NCBI GenBank assembly: GCA_907165065.1 | Contig: OU015541.1 | Span: forward strand, 1,116,001-1,180,000 | DNA from: Caprimulgus europaeus | Lineage: Eukaryota > Chordata > Aves > Caprimulgiformes > Caprimulgidae | Direction of reading: 5' to 3' | Length of the DNA: 64,000 nucleotides | In this document: piece by piece, positions 1 to 9,102 of the stretch | Layout of the letters: every line of letters starts with the position of its first letter | Numbering within the stretch: the first letter of the stretch is position 1 | Position numbers and translations under genes: made by a program | The notes under the pieces: generated by a model | Databases searched by the model: none | What the model saw: the letters and a program-made list of their open reading frames with translations, nothing else | What the model was told of the DNA's origin: nothing

Positions 1-925
1 GAAACTTTCCACTTGGGCCTTCCTGCTATTTTTAACTCTTCTCCCAGCCACCCTCAGTAACCCCAACCCCACCAGCTGCTGAGGCTAATTAATTCCCGTT
101 TTTAATGTCGGTTTTTGTTGTTTTTCTTTTAAACTGGAAAAGAATGAAGCTGCACTGATCCACCACGCACCCGCCCGCCTCCCTCCGCCCCCTCCTGACA
201 CGCTCCAGACCTTCCTCCTGCTGCGGCTCCTCTCCCCGCAGCGCTGCAGCCCTACCCGCCTTCCAGCTACACCCCAGGCCCTGGGGCAGGAGGTCCAGCC
301 CCTCTTGTCACCAGCACCACCAGGGGTTTGCTGGGGCAGCATCTGCTCAGCGCAAGGGACGCTATTTTCCTGGGAAACAGCCCGAGTGCAGGCGGGGTGC
401 GGAGGAGCCCAGGGGAAAATGGGGAAATGGCTGCTTGTTTGTGTTCTCACAGAGCTCTGGTGCCACTTCACACAACCAAGGTGGCTCTAGATGGGCAAGA
501 CCTGCCCTGACACAGATGCTCCTCACGAGCCTGCTCCCTTCCCTCAGTTCAGTTTCCCAACTACAAAGTGAAAACAACAATAAAGTCAGAGTCAGTGGAG
601 GCACAAAGGCCTTGAGAAGCTCTGCTGGTCCTGACTGTCCCCGCCTGCAGCCACTAATGATCTCCACTGAAGCCCAGGAAGGAGATGTGACCTGACCAAG
701 GCTGACAGCACATCAGTACTGGAGTTGGGGGTAGTTCCTGGCTGCTCTTAGGCAAGACCACGAGACCCTGCAGTCGTGTTCCCAAGCAGAACCCAAGGTA
801 ACTGTGAGTTTACACCCCGGTGCAGGTGTAACAGTGATGATGGGGTAGGGTTATTAGCACCCAGGGCCACAGACTCTGCAGCTCAAGGCCCCAGAGAAAG
901 GGCTGGGCATGCCCCCTGACCAGCC
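1..925. other. Downstream flank or last intron of the C20orf96-like gene
   Basis: I see no convincing coding exon here. On the minus strand an ATTAAA lies at about 99-104 with a G/T-rich stretch after it, so a 3' UTR could run this far if the gene ends at the TAA at 926-928. If that exon is instead spliced onward, this stretch is intron and the true last exon lies left of the window. A plus-strand AATAAA at about 580-585 has no gene attached to it. Confidence 0.35.
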
Positions 926-3900
926 TTACTTCGGTCTGTGGAGAAAGACATCAGCAAAGATCAGCTCTCTTGGGTTTCTTGTGCTCTGGTGGAGTGTCTG
1001 GATGCTTCTCTTCAGCTCAACAATCTCCTCTTCCAGCTCCTTAATAGTCTGAGTGAATGACATTTCTAAGAGTTTGTCACTTTGCAAGAGAAGCAGGAAT
1101 TAAAGTTTTAGAGGTTTTGTGAACAGCAGAGCTAGAAAACATCCCTCATGCGAGTACGTTCCCAACCAGCTTCCTGAAACGCCTGCTGGTGCTCAGGGTG
1201 TCTGACTGCGGGGGGCAGGGACGGCCACGAACCCCACTGAGGCAGACAAACCCTCCCCAGGGCCAGGGCTGAGGGTGGCTGGCTCTGCTGGTCCCTCCCC
1301 AGCCTGCTCACCTCCCTCTGCCGCAGTATTTCACGTCGCAGAGTGTGATTGTTTATAACCATCTGCTTCAGGCCATCCTGGTGCAGCAACATCTCCTGTG
1401 TGGGTGGAAAGAAGAAAAGCAGCTGAAGAAACTCCACAGTAACCACCAGCAGGACACTGCCACTGCCAGGTGCCAATGCTGGCCGTGTCCAGATGTGTCA
1501 CTCTTCAAGGAAATAATTTCTGCTCAAATAAGATTCAGGTTCTGGCTCTGGAAGAGATCATGTTGTGCTGATTGTGGAACAAGACTGAGGAACTCAAGAG
1601 ATCCAGTTCAGTTTCCCAGGGAAACCTTATTAATATTGCTTAATATTCACCTGCAAAAGGGCACAGGAGTTCTGCATCAGAGCAGGCTATGAACAGAGCC
1701 AGTAATTAATATTTGCTTAGTGCCCTCCAGCTGTTAACCCAGGGACAGTGCTAAGACATCATGTGAGCAGGAACCGTGCAACAGGAGTTCCTCCTATTTT
1801 GGGAAGGACAGCAGCAGCCCCTGCTCTGTGGTGCTGAACAGAGTTTAGTTTCCTCCTGAATTGATTACAAACACTGCTGCCACAGTGGTGTCACAGCAAA
1901 TTACTGAAGCAGCTACCTAAATAATGTCATAAACCCAGGACTGTAAAAGCAGGGTCAGTGTTGGATCACAGAGCACTCACCTCCCCTGGCAAACCCTCAG
2001 GAGCCTGACAAGATTTCAACGCATCAGACCACAGCAGCAGCTCTGAAGCGCTCCCCAGATACCGCCCCAGCCTGACCAACACCTCCAGTCCAGCGGCAGG
2101 AGGGGAGCAGCGATGCTCTGGTGCTCGTTGGGTGCTGGCTGCACCCTGGTATTGCTAATGGACAACGTGGAGCAGCTCCTGCCTCGCCTCCCAGCTCCCA
2201 GAAACTCATTTCCCTTGCTGGGACATCACCCAAACTCCACGAACCTCCATGACTTTCTGCAGTAGTGCCTCTTGTTCCGTCCGTGCCTTCTCTTCCAGCT
2301 CCTCCAAGACAGCCTTCCCCATTTCTTCTGCCTTGTCTCTCTCCTCCTGAGAAGGGCAGGAAGCAGTGCACAGAAACAACAGGAGCGTTAGGCAAGACAA
2401 CCACTGTGCTCCCTCCTCCCCTGCCCTCTCCCTCCTCCCTGGCAAGGCTGCAGGGGAGGAGAGGTCTCAGCACCTGCTGCTGCTCCTTCAGGCTCTGGAT
2501 GTGGTGCTGCAGAAGGTCTATCTGCACAGCTCGTTCTGGGCGCTGCTGGTCGCTGTAGGCTCGCAGGACACCGAGCTCATCCTGGAGAACTTGTACCTTT
2601 GATGTGACTTCATCCAGCTGCTGCTGTAGCTCTGGTTGAAAGTCAAAACAGAGAATCTCAACCCAAGGAGTTCCAGAGCTTCACAGAACCCCAGAGTGGC
2701 CTGGATGGGAAAAGCCCTTTGAGATCATCGAGTCCAACCATGAACCCAACACTGACCAGTCCCCACTGACCCCTGTCCCTCAGCACTGTGTCTACACAAC
2801 TCTTCAATCCCTCCAGGGATGGGGACTCCACCACTGCCCTGGGCAACCCCTTCCAATGCCTCAGAACCCTTTCAGCAAAGAAGTTCTTCCTCACATCCCA
2901 TCTCAACTGCCCTGGGCACAACTGGAGGCCATTTCCTCTTGTCCTGTCCCTTGGTCCTTGGGAGAAGAGTTAAGGAGTCCTGCACTGGCCTGAGCTTCTC
3001 TCTCTACAGAGATTCCACACCCCGTGGGATGTGGGAACGGCCACCCCGAGTCAGACCACCTCGACCAGATCCTGCCCCAGGGGGACGCTCAAACAGCTGC
3101 CAAGGAGACGATTCCTCTGACCCCTCCCCCTGAGCACCGGCTGCTGCTGTCACGGCTCCCTCCCTCCCTCCCTCCTGGCTGCCGGGATCATCCCGCAAAG
3201 CAAACGGGATTCACTGTCATAAATGGAATTGTTTGACATTTGTAACATCAACACCGTGTCTTCAACCCACCGAGATGGAAAGCCAAGGTGACACAGCTGT
3301 ACAGGCTGCATGTGACAGAAATGTGAGCAACTCACTTCCCAGATTCTTTTCCATTGTTTTTTGCAGTTCCTGGAGCTCTGCCCTTGCTGCATCCAGCTGG
3401 TTCTGATTGAAGATCCGCAGCGCTGCCTCTGTCCTCTGCACAGGGAGAAACCCGGTCACTGCTCCTTCCATGGAGCTCTGAACCGCCCCCTGCACCGTCC
3501 CTGACCTTCCTCTCACGTGCTGTTGCATTAGCAGCACAGAGGAACCCGTCACCGAGGCTGGTGCCACAGAGCACAGGAGCTGCTCTGCGGAGCAAAGTGG
3601 AGCTCCAGGAGCCAGCTGGAGCCATCATGGAGGGATGGATTTGGGCTGTTACAGGGGTGACTACTGTTGTTTGGGACAGTTACAGTCAGGGTGTTCTCAT
3701 GGCTTTAAAACATGGGCACAAAACAAGAGCATCTCACAGGATCTGTGGGCATCAGAGAGCTCCCCCAGGAGTGGGGACGCTGCAGTCACCCTCGGTGGGT
3801 GCAGTGGACGGGGCCGGGCAGTGCCTGACCCTGCTCCAGAACTAACGAGTCATGGGCAGTTCTGCATTCCACTGGGTTGGGTCTGTTGGCCAACCCCAAA

Positions 3901-5770
3901 AACTCACCTGAAATACTTCATACTGCTGCAGCAGGTCCCTGGCTTGCCTGGCAGTGCTGTGGTCAGTGTGCTGGATGTCCTTCATCAGCCGGCGGTTGGC
4001 CTCTTCCAGGCGGGCACTGTGCTGCTGCAGCTCCTCCATGGCATTTTTCTTCAGGTTGTTCAGGTGCTATGGGAATTTGTGGATTCAAGTTGTGGATTCC
4101 ACCTGTCCCAAGTTTTCTTACCATCATCTGCCATCCCTGGGACATTCCTGTCCCATGGTAAGAGCAGCCTCACTTCCCCACACAGCACACCCAGATCCCT
4201 TACTGCAGGATCACCATCTCCTTCATAACCACCTTTCACCTCCTGGAAAGCCGTGCTCACGTCCTCCACCTCAGCCTTCTCTTTCTAGACTGGGAAAATG
4301 TGACACTGACAGGTCACATGTCCTAAACCTCATCCCTCCCACTGCTGCCACCCGGGCTGGCTCTGGGTTTGACTTTATTTTTCACGATAAGACGCTATCA
4401 AGGTTGGATCTGAGCAGCATGAAGCAGAGCAGCACAGTCACCTCCGGTGTATTCACAACCAGCCACGTGTTACCTTGCAAGAGTGACTCAGACTGCCAGA
4501 ATCTCCTCCACAAAGGCAGGGGGTAACTGCATGGATTTGCTCCCCACACCCCAGCACTGGGTGTGTGTGGCACGTACCGTGGCAACCCTGATCTCTTCCA
4601 AGTTCCGAGCTAATTCAGCTTTCTTGAGCGCGAATCTCCGCCGCGCAAAACCTCGGGGTTTCTCCTGGGATGACGACGTCCCCGAAGGCAAGGCTGGGTT
4701 TTTACTCAGCACAAATGCAACTGGTGAGACAACAACAACAACAGCAACAGGCCTGTGTTTATTTCACAGTCTTGTTTCAATCCTTTACATCCACTCTCTC
4801 CTCTCATCCGTGGCTGAGGGAAATACAAAGAATGACTGAGCCTGAATTCAAACCTCCCGCGGCCCCAGCATGGCTGCAGCCCCAGCCCAGCCCAGAAAGT
4901 GCTGCCCGGCCTTTTCGAGTCCTCCCCCTTTATTCTCAGCATTGCCCCTTGGGTCATTTGCTTTTGTGGCTTTTGCTGAACGTTTCCCAACAGAAAGTGC
5001 CGGGTTAATGCAAAAGCAGCAGCAGAGGCAGGGACAGGGCGGTGTGGAAGGGAATCTCTCCCAACCTGGCTTGTTCTTTTCTCCTTTCTTCTTCTTGTCC
5101 TCACTGCTGAGCGGTGGCAAAGTCAACCTGAGGGCTGGAGATTTCCCCTCCTCTGCTTCTGTCTTCTGCCATTTGCTGTCACCCTGAACTCAGCACGACA
5201 GGAGCACAGAGGAGATGGGGAGTCGGGGGAGGTTTGTGAGCAGAAACCTCTGTGATGTGACCCCCAGTTCTGACTCCCCTCCGCAACTCCTTGAGGGCTT
5301 CCAGGTGTCCCTGTGTGCCCAGGGGACAAGGGACTCACTGTTCTCTTGAACTCCTCCATGATCCGGGGGTCTCCACACGGGCTCTGGAAGGACAAAGCAG
5401 AACCCCACCGAGGAGGCTGAGCCCCACAGCTCTGCCTGCCCTCACGGACCAGCCTCTGTGGGTCCAGAGTCCAAGCAGGGAGGCAGAGACACCCCCTGGG
5501 CTGCAGCATCTTTGGGAGCCCCATCTTCACCTCCCTCCCCCGCCCCATGGAGAGTCCCCTGCCCCATCCCATGCCCCATAGGGACCCCTCCTGCGTGTCC
5601 CTCATGGGGAGAGCCCCCCAGCCCCGGGGAGTCCCCAGCCCTCTCCTTTACCCCACCGGGAAGCCTCCTGACTCCCGGGGATCCCCCAGACCCCATGGCT
5701 CCCCGCCGTCCTCCCACCCCCCCCGGGGATCCCCCGTACCCCCGTCCCCGTCTCCCAGCCCGGTCTCCAT
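926..5770 (-). CDS. C20orf96: C20orf96-like coiled-coil protein (multi-exon)
   Basis: Exons 5' to 3': 5740-5770, 5339-5383, 4578-4720, 4240-4284, 3908-4066, 3336-3435, 2474-2631, 2245-2346, 1312-1395, then 926 to about 1065. The first nine keep phase throughout and give 289 codons from ATG at 5770. The product is almost all charged heptad coiled coil (for example [20 protein letters not shown] and EALLQKVME). The C-terminal stretch [13 protein letters not shown] matches what I recall of human C20orf96, and its place left of SOX12 fits human synteny. Function is unknown; a DUF4618-type family is remembered, not checked. Oddities: the donor after 2245 is GTTCGT. The last exon's coiled-coil frame ([19 protein letters not shown]) does not follow in phase from 1312. 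The final RPK codons meet both a TAA and a possible donor GAA|GTAAGG. An RFX X-box overlaps the start codon, hinting at a ciliary role. Confidence 0.8.
2680..2968 (-). mobile_element. CR1 LINE 3' fragment, antisense on plus
   Basis: Read on the minus strand this encodes the end of CR1 ORF2 ([20 protein letters not shown]), followed by a short tail ending in TTCTGTGA at the left edge. It is 5'-truncated, as most CR1 copies are, and sits in an intron of the C20orf96-like gene. It is nearly the same sequence as the copies at 21.7 kb and 63.1 kb, so all three belong to one fairly young subfamily. Confidence 0.9.
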
Positions 5771-5776
5771 GGCAAC
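5763..5776. promoter_or_regulatory. RFX X-box over the C20orf96 start codon
   Basis: GTCTCCATGGCAAC is an imperfect palindrome. Read in reverse, GTTGCCATGGAGAC differs by one base from the RFX X-box form GTTGCCATGGAAAC. X-boxes recruit RFX factors and typically lie within about 150 bp of the start of ciliary genes. Here the site includes the minus-strand initiator ATG (5768-5770). Confidence 0.6.
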
Positions 5777-6339
5777 AGCAGGCGGTTACGGACACCGGGC
5801 GGGGCTCGCGCTGACTGGAAGGGGCGGGCGGGGCGCCCCCTGCCGGCTCCGCCCCGACACCGCACGTCAGGCACCCGGGATTCACCGGGGCGGGGTCAGG
5901 CCCCGTGGGATGGGGGACGCGGCTGCTTGCGGGGAGCCGGGACTGGGAGGGAGCAGAGCCCGCGGCGGCAGCGCGGGGTGAGGACCGAGCAAGGCGGTCC
6001 CGGTGCATGGCCACACAGCGCTGGGCGCTAACGCACACTCACCCGATGCTGCCCGCAGGAATGGGTGCGAAGCCCTGTGGGTCAGGGGGAACGGCCGAGC
6101 CGGTGCCCGGTTCCAGGGTACGGGATACGGGAGCTGCGTGGCAGGTGCCTGGTGCTGGGCATAGCCTCCAGCCACACCGGGCGGGAACGGCTCGGGCAGG
6201 GTCTGCCCGCAGGCCCCGGGCTCCCAGGCCCCATGTGAGGCTCAACACCATGGAGAAGCCACGGCGGAGGGTTGTGTGGTGTTCCCGGGCAGTGGGGCTC
6301 CGGGGGGGTGAGGGCAGGGCCCAGAGCAGGCTGCGGTGC

Positions 6340-6730
6340 CCAGGTTTGGCTGCAGAGCCTGGATTAGGCCGCAGTTCCCGGTTAGGCCGCGGTCCCCAGT
6401 TAGGCTGCGGTGCCCGGTTGGGCCACCGTGCCCGGTTGGGCTGCAGTCCCGGGCGAGGCCGCAGGGCCCGGTTAGGCCACAGTCCCGGGCGAGGCCGCGG
6501 TGCCCGGTTAGGCTGCAGTCCCGGGCCAGGCCGCGGTGCCCGGTTAGGCTGCAGTCCCGGGCCAGGCCGCGGTGCCCGGTTAGGCTGCAGTCCCGGGCCA
6601 GGCCGCGGTGCCCGGTTAGGCTGCAGTCCCGGGCCAGGCCGCGGTGCCCGGTTAGGCTGCAGTCCCGGGCCAGGCCGCGGTGTCGGTTAGGCTGCAGTCC
6701 CGGGCCAGGCCGCGGTGTCGGTTAGGCCGC
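6340..6730. repeat. 36-bp GC-rich minisatellite
   Basis: The unit reads roughly CGGTTAGGCTGCAGTCCCGG followed by GCCAGGCCGCGGTGCC. About six near-identical copies run from 6500 to 6730, with diverged copies back to about 6340. Because 36 is a multiple of three the array stays open in several frames, giving artefactual repeats such as RLGCSPGPGRGA. Confidence 0.9.
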
Positions 6731-6767
6731 GGGCGGTGGCGCAGCCCCAGGCCCCGCTCGGGCCCCT

Positions 6768-6920
6768 GTTACCACAGCAACTGCCGGGGGCGGTGCAGCC
6801 AATGGGCGCTCGCCCTGCGGCGGTCCCGCGCGCCGCGGCGGCAGCCAATGGGCGCGGTCCCTGGCGGGCAGCCCGCGGTCTCCGGGGCAACAGAGCAGCC
6901 GCCGCTGCCCCATTGGCTCC
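6768..6920. promoter_or_regulatory. Unassigned promoter-like cluster: two X-boxes, three CCAAT boxes
   Basis: GTTACCACAGCAAC at 6768-6781 fully fits GTNRCCNNRGYAAC, and GTCTCCGGGGCAAC at 6878-6891 is one step away. Between and after them are CCAAT boxes at about 6798 and 6845, both in CAGCCAATGGGCGC context, and an inverted one (ATTGG) at about 6912. GC boxes follow near 6940-6985. This is typical promoter architecture, about 1 kb from either annotated gene start. It may be an alternative C20orf96 start, a divergent non-coding transcript, or a distal SOX12 promoter. Confidence 0.5.
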
Positions 6921-7600
6921 GCCCGCAGCCCCGCGGAGGGGGCGGGGCCTGGTCGGGAGGGGCGGGGCCTGACGGGGCGGGGCCGGGCCGCGGGGGACGA
7001 GGACCCACTCGTGGCACCAAGGGAGCGGCGTGGCCGCCCCGTGGGCAGCGCTTTCCCCTCCCGCAGCCACCGTCCCCGCTCTGATCGAGCCCCGGGGAGA
7101 CGCCGCTGAGGCGGCGGGGGGGGTGGGACACGTCCACGGCGGCACCGACCTGCCCACGCCGCTGGGGGCCGAGTGCTGCGAACCCCCGCGGGACGGCACG
7201 GGGTTCTGCCGGGGGGACCGGGGAGAGTGGGCGCCCCAGGAGCCTGGTGAACCGTCAGGGGCAGGGTCCGGGAGCCGCGTCCCGTGGGGGCAGAGCCTTG
7301 CCCAGGCCCGGGGGTCGGTGAGGGGTGTGAGGGCTCCCAGGGGTACCCACGTGCGGGTGTAGGGGACACCGGGGACATCGGGATGCCCAGGCTGTGGGAA
7401 GCAGCGGGTACGGGCAGCAGTCGGAGCATCCCTGGGTGGGTACGGGGTGCCCGGGCCGGGGTATCGGCACGCTGGTGTGAACAAACCGGGGGTTCTGTGC
7501 CGCTCAGCCGGTGGCACCGGCAGTTACCGGGGTACCTGGGGGGGGTACCGGGGGTGCCGCCCTGCCATTCTCTCCAGCAACCCCTCTCCGGGGCGCTCCC

Positions 7601-7744
7601 ATTGGCGGAGACGGATATTTCCCCCCGCCCCGCGGCCAATGGGCGAGGAGGGGCGGGGTCTCCCATTGACAGAACCGGCGCGGCGGTGTTTACCGGGGGC
7701 GGGGCGGCGGCGGCTATAAGAGCGGTACCGGGGTAGGGGGGTGT
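7601..7744 (+). promoter_or_regulatory. SOX12: SOX12 core promoter
   Basis: An inverted CCAAT box (ATTGG, 7601-7605), a direct CCAAT (7636-7640), a GC box GGGGCGGGG (7650-7658) and a TATA-like TATAAG (7715-7720) lie in order. Transcription would start near 7745, leaving a 5' UTR of about 460 nt before the ATG at 8209. Confidence 0.65.
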
Positions 7745-7870
7745 GTGCGGCACCCGCGCTGCCCGCACCGCCCCCACGCACCCCCGACCCGCACCCGACA
7801 GGAGCATCAGCCGACGCAACCGGGCGAAGCATCACCGGGGCGGAGCGGAGCATCACCGCAGCATCCTCGG

Positions 7871-8335
7871 ATGCGGAGCATTCCCGGAGCGGAGCGTCCC
7901 CGGACCGGTACAGAACATCCCGGAGCATCCCTGGACCAGACCGTTGCGGAGCATCCTCGACCCGGAGACCCCCAGACCATTCCGGGTCCCCTCCGGAGCA
8001 TCGCAGCGGCCGCCGCCCCGGCGGAGCCGCCCCCACCGTGCGCTCCCGGGCCCCGCCACAGCCCCCCGCGCCCCGCCCCGCCGCTGCCGCCCGCTCCGCA
8101 CAATGGGGCCGGCGCGGTGCGGTGCGTAACGGCGGGCGGGGAGGAGGAGGAGGAGGAAGAAGAGGAGGAAGAGGAGGTGGCAGCGGCGGGGGGTTCCCGG
8201 TCCCCGGGATGGTGCAGCGCGGGGTGCGGAGCCGGGGCGCGGAGGCTCGTGGGGAGCCCTGCGCCCTGTTACCCACCCGTGACACCGAACCCGCCTGGTG
8301 CAAGACCCCGAGCGGGCACATCAAGCGGCCCATGA
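7871..8335 (+). other. Upstream ORF overlapping the SOX12 start in another frame
   Basis: The first ATG after the inferred start site opens 154 codons in a frame different from SOX12 and stops at 8333-8335, about 125 bases past the SOX12 ATG. A second small uORF (8 codons) lies at 8103-8129. The uORF peptide is Pro/Ala-rich with a Glu run from GAG repeats and has no recognisable domain. It is more likely a brake on translation than a real protein. Confidence 0.4.
8138..8181 (+). repeat. Purine-rich GAG/GAA tract in the SOX12 5' UTR
   Basis: A run of GAG and GAA triplets lies just upstream of the SOX12 start codon. It is a simple-sequence tract with no coding role in the SOX12 frame. Confidence 0.75.
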
Positions 8336-9102
8336 ACGCCTTCATGGTGTGGTCCCAGCACGAGCGGCGCAAGATCATGGACCAGTGGCCCGACATGCAC
8401 AACGCCGAGATCTCCAAGCGCTTGGGCCGGCGCTGGCAGCTCCTCCACGACTCCGAGAAGATTCCCTTTGTCAAGGAGGCCGAGCGCCTGCGCCTCAAGC
8501 ACATGGCCGACTACCCCGACTACAAGTACCGGCCACGGAAAAAGGGCAAAGTGGGCACCGGCACGTCCCGCCCGCGGCTCCCGGTGAAGATCAAACCCTC
8601 GGTGCTGGGCCGTGTCTCCACCGGCCGCAGGCAGCCGGCCAAGCCGCCTGAGACCCCGCAGGAGCCCACGCCGGAGGTGCCCGTCGAGGAGAGCACCACC
8701 ACGGCACCCGGCACGGCCGCCTGGCACGTGGCACCCACCGAGGAGAGTGGGCCCCAGGAGCCCCCCGCATCCCCGAGCCCCGCCGCCACCTGCCCCGAGC
8801 CGGGGAGGTCCCCAGAGAGCGGGTCCCCCTCTCCCATGTCGGCTGGGTCCCCTCCCTCCTCGTTCAGCTCCTCTGATGAAGAGCTGGAGGAAGAGCTGCT
8901 GGGGGTCCTGCCCGGGCGAGCCCCCGCCGGCGCCGCCTGCGGTGCCCTGGACTGGTCCATCTTCGACAAGGACCACGAGCCCTTCCCCAGGGGAGGCTCC
9001 TCGCACTTCGAGTTCCCGGACTATTGCACGCCCGAGGTGACGGAGATGATAGCGGGGGACTGGCTCATGTCCAGCATCTCGGACTTGGTCTTTACCTACT
9101 GA
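8209..9102 (+). CDS. SOX12: SOX12, SoxC HMG-box transcription factor
   Basis: Single-exon gene of 297 codons plus TGA. The start is the first in-frame ATG (MVQRGVRSR), matching the MVQ start of SOX12. The HMG box spans about residues 37-112 ([20 protein letters not shown] to DYKYRPRKK) and bends DNA at A/TTGT motifs. The middle is Pro/Ser/Thr-rich with an acidic [11 protein letters not shown] patch. The end, [17 protein letters not shown] to DLVFTY, is the conserved SoxC activation helix shared with SOX4 and SOX11. The gene-specific middle and the neighbour NRSN2 identify it as SOX12 rather than SOX4 or SOX11. The nuclear protein acts in neural and mesenchymal progenitors. The frame stays open upstream to 7741 but without an ATG. 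Only about 300 aa long, it is close to the mammalian length. Confidence 0.96.
   Translation: MVQRGVRSRGAEARGEPCALLPTRDTEPAWCKTPSGHIKRPMNAFMVWSQHERRKIMDQWPDMHNAEISKRLGRRWQLLHDSEKIPFVKEAERLRLKHMADYPDYKYRPRKKGKVGTGTSRPRLPVKIKPSVLGRVSTGRRQPAKPPETPQEPTPEVPVEESTTTAPGTAAWHVAPTEESGPQEPPASPSPAATCPEPGRSPESGSPSPMSAGSPPSSFSSSDEELEEELLGVLPGRAPAGAACGALDWSIFDKDHEPFPRGGSSHFEFPDYCTPEVTEMIAGDWLMSSISDLVFTY

Larger units (their letters stand above)
5771..7744. other. GC-rich intergenic CpG island between C20orf96 and SOX12
   Basis: This is a head-to-head interval between the minus-strand C20orf96-like gene and plus-strand SOX12. It holds a 36-bp minisatellite, an X-box/CCAAT cluster and the SOX12 core promoter. 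Long open frames occur on both strands because stop codons are rare in such GC-rich DNA; none has a recognisable domain. ZCCHC3, which mammals carry nearby, was not seen. Confidence 0.6.

Noticed and set aside
6400-6730. Repeat protein with RLGCSPGPGRGA units
   Set aside because: It is an artefact of a 36-bp minisatellite; equally open in another frame (PVRLQSRARPRC).
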